5,945 bases of DNA, from contig JAOPUY010000413.1 of the NCBI GenBank assembly GCA_025963265.1, positions 1-5,945 of the forward strand. Reading direction: 5' to 3'. The stretch comes from Frankiales bacterium. Lineage in GTDB: Bacteria > Actinomycetota > Actinomycetes > Mycobacteriales > Jatrophihabitantaceae. The translations under genes and the position numbers were made by a program. Below, piece after piece: positions 1 through 4,000 of the stretch. The number at the start of each line of letters is the position of its first letter. The first letter of the stretch is position 1. The notes beneath the pieces are model-generated. The model did no database searches. It was not told where the DNA came from and saw nothing but the letters and a program-made list of their open reading frames with translations.

Positions 1-611
1 GACAGGGTGTAACACCACAGCAGAACCACGTTGACCAGCATGATCAGCGTGCCCAGACCGATGCCGAACCCACCGTCGCCGCCGCGGAAGGCGCGGATGG
101 TGTCGTAGCTGTTGACCAGTGAGACCACCAAGGCCGCGTAGAAGAAGTAGCGGTGGGCGTTCTGCAGGATCAACGGGAAGCGGGTCTCACCGCTGTAGCC
201 CTCATGCGGCTCGGCGACTGCGCAGGCCGGTGGTGAGAGCCAGAAGGCTCGGTAATACGCCTTGCGGTAGTAGTAGCAGGTCAACCGGAAGCCGAGCAGG
301 AACGGCAGCACGATGATCGCGAACGGGACGAAGGGCGGCAGGTGGCCGAACCACGTCCCGAAGTCGCGCGCGGCCGGATTGCACGAGCGGGAGACGCACG
401 GCGAGGAGAACGGGGAGAGGTAGTGGTACTTCTCGACGAAGTAGGCGCGTTGGCTCGACGTCCGGATCAACGCGTAGAGCACCCAGGCGCTCAGCGCGAG
501 AAAGGTGAACGTGGGCTGGGCCCACCAGCGGTCCTGTCGAAGTGTTCGCGCAGCGATCTGGGCCCGTCCCGGACTGTTGACGCCGGACGAGCTCGGGGTC
601 GCGCGGGTCAT
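1..611 (-). CDS. sdhC: Succinate dehydrogenase membrane anchor subunit, Sdh1 (Rv0249c) type, 3' end cut by window
   Basis: This is the integral membrane subunit that anchors the flavoprotein and iron-sulfur subunits of an actinobacterial succinate dehydrogenase and passes electrons to the quinone pool. 203 residues are visible; I recall about 270 for the family, so roughly 70 C-terminal residues lie beyond base 1. A soluble N-terminus of about 30 residues is followed by hydrophobic segments near residues 33-50, 91-108, 155-168 and 184-201. The core is highly characteristic: FRLTCYYYRKAYYRAFWLSP at 108-127, then PPACAVAEPHEGYSGETRFP (127-146) and LILQNAHRYFFY (147-158). Cysteines are at 72, 77, 112, 130 and 200, with histidines at 63, 90, 136 and 153. 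The ATG at 611 is chosen because it overlaps the stop of the upstream gene (ATGA) and lacks its own strong Shine-Dalgarno, which suggests translational coupling. sdhA and sdhB are expected next, outside the window. The family call is from memory of conserved motifs and is strong; the symbol follows mycobacterial usage. Confidence 0.9.
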   Translation of the reverse strand, partial: MTRATPSSSGVNSPGRAQIAARTLRQDRWWAQPTFTFLALSAWVLYALIRTSSQRAYFVEKYHYLSPFSSPCVSRSCNPAARDFGTWFGHLPPFVPFAIIVLPFLLGFRLTCYYYRKAYYRAFWLSPPACAVAEPHEGYSGETRFPLILQNAHRYFFYAALVVSLVNSYDTIRAFRGGDGGFGIGLGTLIMLVNVVLLWCYTL

Positions 612-901
612 CGAGGCATGCCGCCGCCGTGGTAGCCCCCGACGCCTTCGTCGTCGGCATCGGCCCACAAAGCCGGGTCGATCGGCTTGTCCTCGATGAA
701 TTGGATTCCGGTCTCAGCCGCCGGCGGGGAGGGAAGTCGCACCGCGTCCAACTCCGAGGCGTCGATGTCGATGCGGTCCACGTCGCCGATCAACCGGCGG
801 ACGACGGGCGTGTCACCATACCGACTTCGGACGTCACCCACGCAAGTCCGCAGCTGATCGAGGGTCCGATGCAGCTTGGCGAGCTCGACGACTTCGACCA
901 T
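608..901 (-). CDS. Small conserved protein of the Sdh1 operon (Rv0250c-like), 97 aa
   Basis: This is a 97-residue acidic, soluble protein with no signal peptide or membrane segment. Residues 4-60 look helical (VVELAKLHRTLDQLRTCV, then RRLIGDVDRIDIDASELDAV). A proline-rich break follows, and the tail has the conserved-looking motif LWADADDEGVGGY (roughly 77-89) that I associate with the mycobacterial Rv0250c family, also about 97 residues and also directly upstream of the Sdh1 anchor gene. Its biochemical role is unknown to me; position suggests an accessory, assembly or regulatory partner of the complex. The start at 901 is chosen because an excellent GAGGAGG lies 6 bases upstream. A longer TTG-started reading from 949 adds 16 residues without such a site. 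Its stop overlaps the sdhC start by ATGA. It is the first gene of the operon seen here, preceded by 142 noncoding bases. Confidence 0.85.
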   Translation of the reverse strand: MVEVVELAKLHRTLDQLRTCVGDVRSRYGDTPVVRRLIGDVDRIDIDASELDAVRLPSPPAAETGIQFIEDKPIDPALWADADDEGVGGYHGGGMPR

Positions 902-907
902 TGTTAG

Positions 908-914
908 CCTCCTC
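908..914 (-). promoter_or_regulatory. Strong Shine-Dalgarno for the 97-aa gene
   Basis: The minus strand reads GAGGAGG, then GCTAACA partly as spacer, then ATG at 901. The spacing of 6 bases is near-ideal for 16S anti-Shine-Dalgarno pairing. This decides the start of the small gene over the upstream TTG at 949. Confidence 0.85.
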
Positions 915-994
915 ACACCGATTCGACTGTCTGCCTGAGTCTGGTGCAAGGGAGCACGATTGCCAAGACCTTGGGCGCATCAAGATTTTTTACG

Positions 995-1016
995 CCCACG
1001 GTCGGGCCACCGCGGG
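995..1016 (-). terminator. Hairpin after the giant gene, probable U-tract-less terminator
   Basis: On the minus strand CCCGCGGT pairs with ACCGTGGG around a six-base loop (GGCCCG). This gives an 8-bp GC-rich stem with one G.U wobble. It starts 27 bases after the TAG of the giant gene. No U run follows; the transcript would instead read CGUAAAAAAUC. Hairpins without U-tracts are commonly proposed as terminators in actinobacteria, so this is a reasonable but unproven call. Confidence 0.5.
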
Positions 1017-1022
1017 ACCACG

Positions 1023-1040
1023 GCGAGACCGCGGTCGCGC
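1023..1040. repeat. Imperfect palindrome just after the giant gene's stop
   Basis: The core GACCGCGGTC (1027-1036) is a perfect 10-base palindrome. It is flanked by GCGA and GCGC, which extend the symmetry with one mismatch. In RNA it can fold as a stem of about six pairs around a CGCG loop, 3 bases after the stop codon. It may work with the second hairpin at 995-1016 as a tandem terminator, or be a protein-binding palindrome. It shares ACCGCGG with the arm of that second hairpin. Confidence 0.45.
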
Positions 1041-1043
1041 AGG

Positions 1044-4000
1044 CTACTGGTGGGCGTCTCCCAGGTCGGCGTACTCGGCGGTCAACCCAGCCGCGGGAAG
1101 CAGTAACCGGTAGGCCGGGGCGGTCACGAGGCTGTTCGGGCCGATGAACAGCGCGTGCACCCAGTTCAACCGCGACCCGGGTTGCCAGCTCGCCGACGTC
1201 GAGACGTCCTGGTCGCGGAAGATCACGTACAGCGGCACGCTCTGGGTGTAGGCCGCGGCGTCGTCGGGCGCCGTGCCGGTCAGGCCGACCACGGTCGGGG
1301 CGTCGTCGCCGGCGTTGAAATAACCCTGCGCGACCAGGCTCAGGAAGCCGGTCGAGAAGGGCACGATCACGTCCTGGGGAGCGTCGCTGCCGGTGATCGC
1401 GGTGTAATCGTCCTCGCCGACGATCAGCACCGAGCTGGCGTAGCCGACCGGGTGGCCGCCGTTGGCCGCCGCCAGCGTGGCATCGAAAATCCGGCGGAGG
1501 TCCGAGCCCGCGGGCGGCAGCTTCGCGAGGATCTCCTCGCTGCCGCCGGCACCGGTGTAGCCGGGTAGCTGGCCCCAGGTCTGGTAGGTGCCGTCATAGA
1601 TCTTCACCAGTTCGGCCACCGACAAACCGCTCGGGGCGTTGGTCGCCGTGCTGCTCACCGCGATCTGCACTGAGTCGCTGGCGTACTGGATGACCCGTAG
1701 TCCGCCCCAGCCGCGCGCTCCGGCCGCGGTCTGGTCGGCCGCCGTCGGCAGCAGGGTGGATCGAACGAACTGCACGCGGTTCACGTCGTCGGAACCGGTG
1801 TCGTTCAGCAGCGTGTCCAGGCCGACGCGGGAGCTGTTCGGTCGGGCGATCGGGTTGGTGCCGGGGTTGAGAACCACGGTCGTGTTCATCGGTGTGCCGT
1901 CAGCGTCATCGATCGTCCGGCCCGAGGCGTCCGCCGTGGCGTCGAAACTGTCCACGTGCTTCAACCCGCTCGAGGTGTTGAACCCCGGGTCCCCGGAGGT
2001 GTCGCCGTTGGTCAGGAAGTCCAGACCGAACTGCGACAGGCCGTCGCCGACCCCCACCACGTCGCGCGGCACCGAACTCGTCGGGGTCGTGGAGATGACC
2101 AGCGTGGCGGTCGCCGAGGCCGCGCCGTCGGTCGCGGTGACCGTGTGGCTGCCGGGGATCGCGGCCGTGCACCGGTCCTCGGTGCAGGTGCCGTCCGGAG
2201 CGATGGTCAAGGTCGTGGAAGCCATCACCGCGCCCAGGTCGTTGCCGTTGGCGTCGGTCGCCGTGGCGGTGTAGGTCTGGAAGCCGCCCGCCGCGATCGA
2301 AGAGTTGGTCGGGGAGAGCACCAGCGCGGTGGCCGGACCGTTGGTCGCACCGACCTGGTGGCTGCCGTTCGAGCCGGCGAACGAGCTGTCACCGGAGTAG
2401 GTCGCGCTGATCGAGTCGGCCCCGAGGCTGGTCTCGGTGGCGGTGCACGCCGCGGTGTACGGCGCGATGGCCGAGACCGTCACGGCCGAGCAGGAGCTGA
2501 TCGCCCCGGCGGTGTTAGCGAAGCTCACGGTTCCGCTGGGCGCGCCGCTGCCGGGAGCCGTCACCGTGATCAGTGCGGTCGCGGTGTACGGGGTGCCGAC
2601 GATCGGCGCGTCGGTGCTGGTGCTCACCGCAGTCGTGGTCGCGGCCACCGAGACGGCCTGATCCAACGGAGCGGCGGTCGAACTCGTGAAGTTCGCGTCG
2701 CCGTTGTAGGCCGCCGTGATGGTGTGCTCGGACGGCCGGAACCCCGCGCTCACCGGGCAGACGGCCTCGCCGGCTGTGGAGACCGATTGGGCAGCGCAGC
2801 CGGGGAGGTTGATCCCGTCGGCCTGGAACTCGACGGAGCCCGAGGGCTGGCCAGCACCGGGGGCCACCACGTCGACCGACGCCGTGAAGGTGACCGGTTG
2901 CCCGGAGACGGCGGAGGTGACGTCGCTGGTGAGCGCAGTCGTCGTGGCCGCCGGGTTCACCTGGACGATGAGCAGGTTCGGCGCGCTCGCACCGGCGGCG
3001 AAGGAATCGTCACCGGTGTAGGTGAGGTCGATCGGGTAGGAACCGGCCGGCAGCCCGTTGGACAGGACGCAGGTCCCAGCGCCGCCGCTCAAGGTCACCG
3101 ATCCGCAACCGCCGAGGGTCGCGCCATTGCTGGCGAACCGGACGGTTCCGGTCGCATTCGGGCTGACGCCCACGCTCGCGACGGTCGCGGTGAGGATGAG
3201 CTGGTTGCCCGTCACGGTGGGGTTCTGGTTCGCGGTGGCGGTCACGGTGACCGGAGCCTTGGTGACGTTGAGGGTTCCGGCCACGTAGTTGATGGTGTAA
3301 TTCGGGCCCGCGTCGGCGCCGCTGCAGGTGATCGGGTACGAGCCGACGGCGGAGTGGGCCGGCGCGACCACGCAGGTCGGCGCGGTGCTCAGGGCGTCGG
3401 AGCCCATCAGGCCGCCGGTCGTGGAGCTGAAGGTGGGATCGGGTTGCCCGAAGGTCCGCGATTGGTTGTCGGCGGTGATGGTCAGCGTCCACGGCTGAAC
3501 CGACTCGGTCAGCACGGTGGAGGTCGATCCGGCGAACGCGTTGTCGCCGGCGTAGACCGCCTTGATCAGATGCTGGGCGGCCGCCGGGTAGCTCATCGTG
3601 CAGGTCGCGACGCCGGCGGCGTTGAGGGCGACCGCGGTGCACGCCGGGATAGCGGCGCTCCCGTCGTAGAAGGTCACCGGCCCGGTCGCCGTGCCGGTCT
3701 GGCCGCCGGCGCCGCCGACGGTCGCGGTGTAGACGATGGATTGGCCGATCGAGGACATCGTGGTGGAGGCGGTGAGGGCGGTCGTGCTGGCCGGGACCAC
3801 CGGCGCGAGGAAGCTGAACGTCCGACCGAGGTCCTTCTGAACGTCGGTGATGAGGCCCGTCTTGGAGGTCAACCCGTCGTTGTACCAGACGGTGTCGCCG
3901 TTGTCCTCGACCAGCTGGACGGCCGCGCCGGCGATCAGCGGGTCGGGAACGTTGACGATGGTCTCCCACGAGCCCTGGCTGTCGCCGGCGGGGATCAAGG

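Larger units (their letters stand above)
902..1043 (-). promoter_or_regulatory. Intergenic leader and probable promoter region of the sdh operon
   Basis: This 142-base gap separates the stop of the giant gene from the start of the sdh operon. Next to the giant gene it holds two hairpins (1023-1040 and 995-1016). A short A/T tract follows (minus strand TAAAAAAT, 985-992) in otherwise GC-rich DNA, then CTTG/CAAG half-sites at 964-984, a featureless stretch, and the Shine-Dalgarno. The promoter is placed here by inference, because the gap with terminator-like structure suggests a new transcription unit. No convincing -35/-10 pair could be assigned; the A/T tract is the only -10-like candidate and would imply a leader of roughly 75 bases. 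Confidence 0.45.

Noticed and set aside
202..660. Minus-strand 152-codon frame over sdhC
   Set aside because: This is a shifted frame across the anchor gene. The sdhC frame gives the conserved membrane motifs while this one gives an Arg/Pro/Leu-rich product.
902..949. Upstream TTG extension of the 97-aa protein
   Set aside because: The extension adds 16 residues ahead of an ATG with a strong Shine-Dalgarno, and 97 residues agrees with the recalled family length.
901..1147. Plus-strand short frames in and around the intergenic gap
   Set aside because: No ribosome site, no conserved motif, and they run into antisense of the giant gene.
1639..2274. Long plus-strand open frame (211 codons) opposite the giant gene
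   Set aside because: It is antisense to a clearly domain-bearing gene, has no recognisable domain or Shine-Dalgarno, and is expected from third-position GC bias that keeps opposite frames open.
3010..3969. Minus-strand 319-codon frame overlapping the giant gene
   Set aside because: Its product is dominated by Arg, Asp and His with no fold signature, typical of a shifted frame over Ig-like coding DNA. The main frame through the same bases encodes Ig-like domains.
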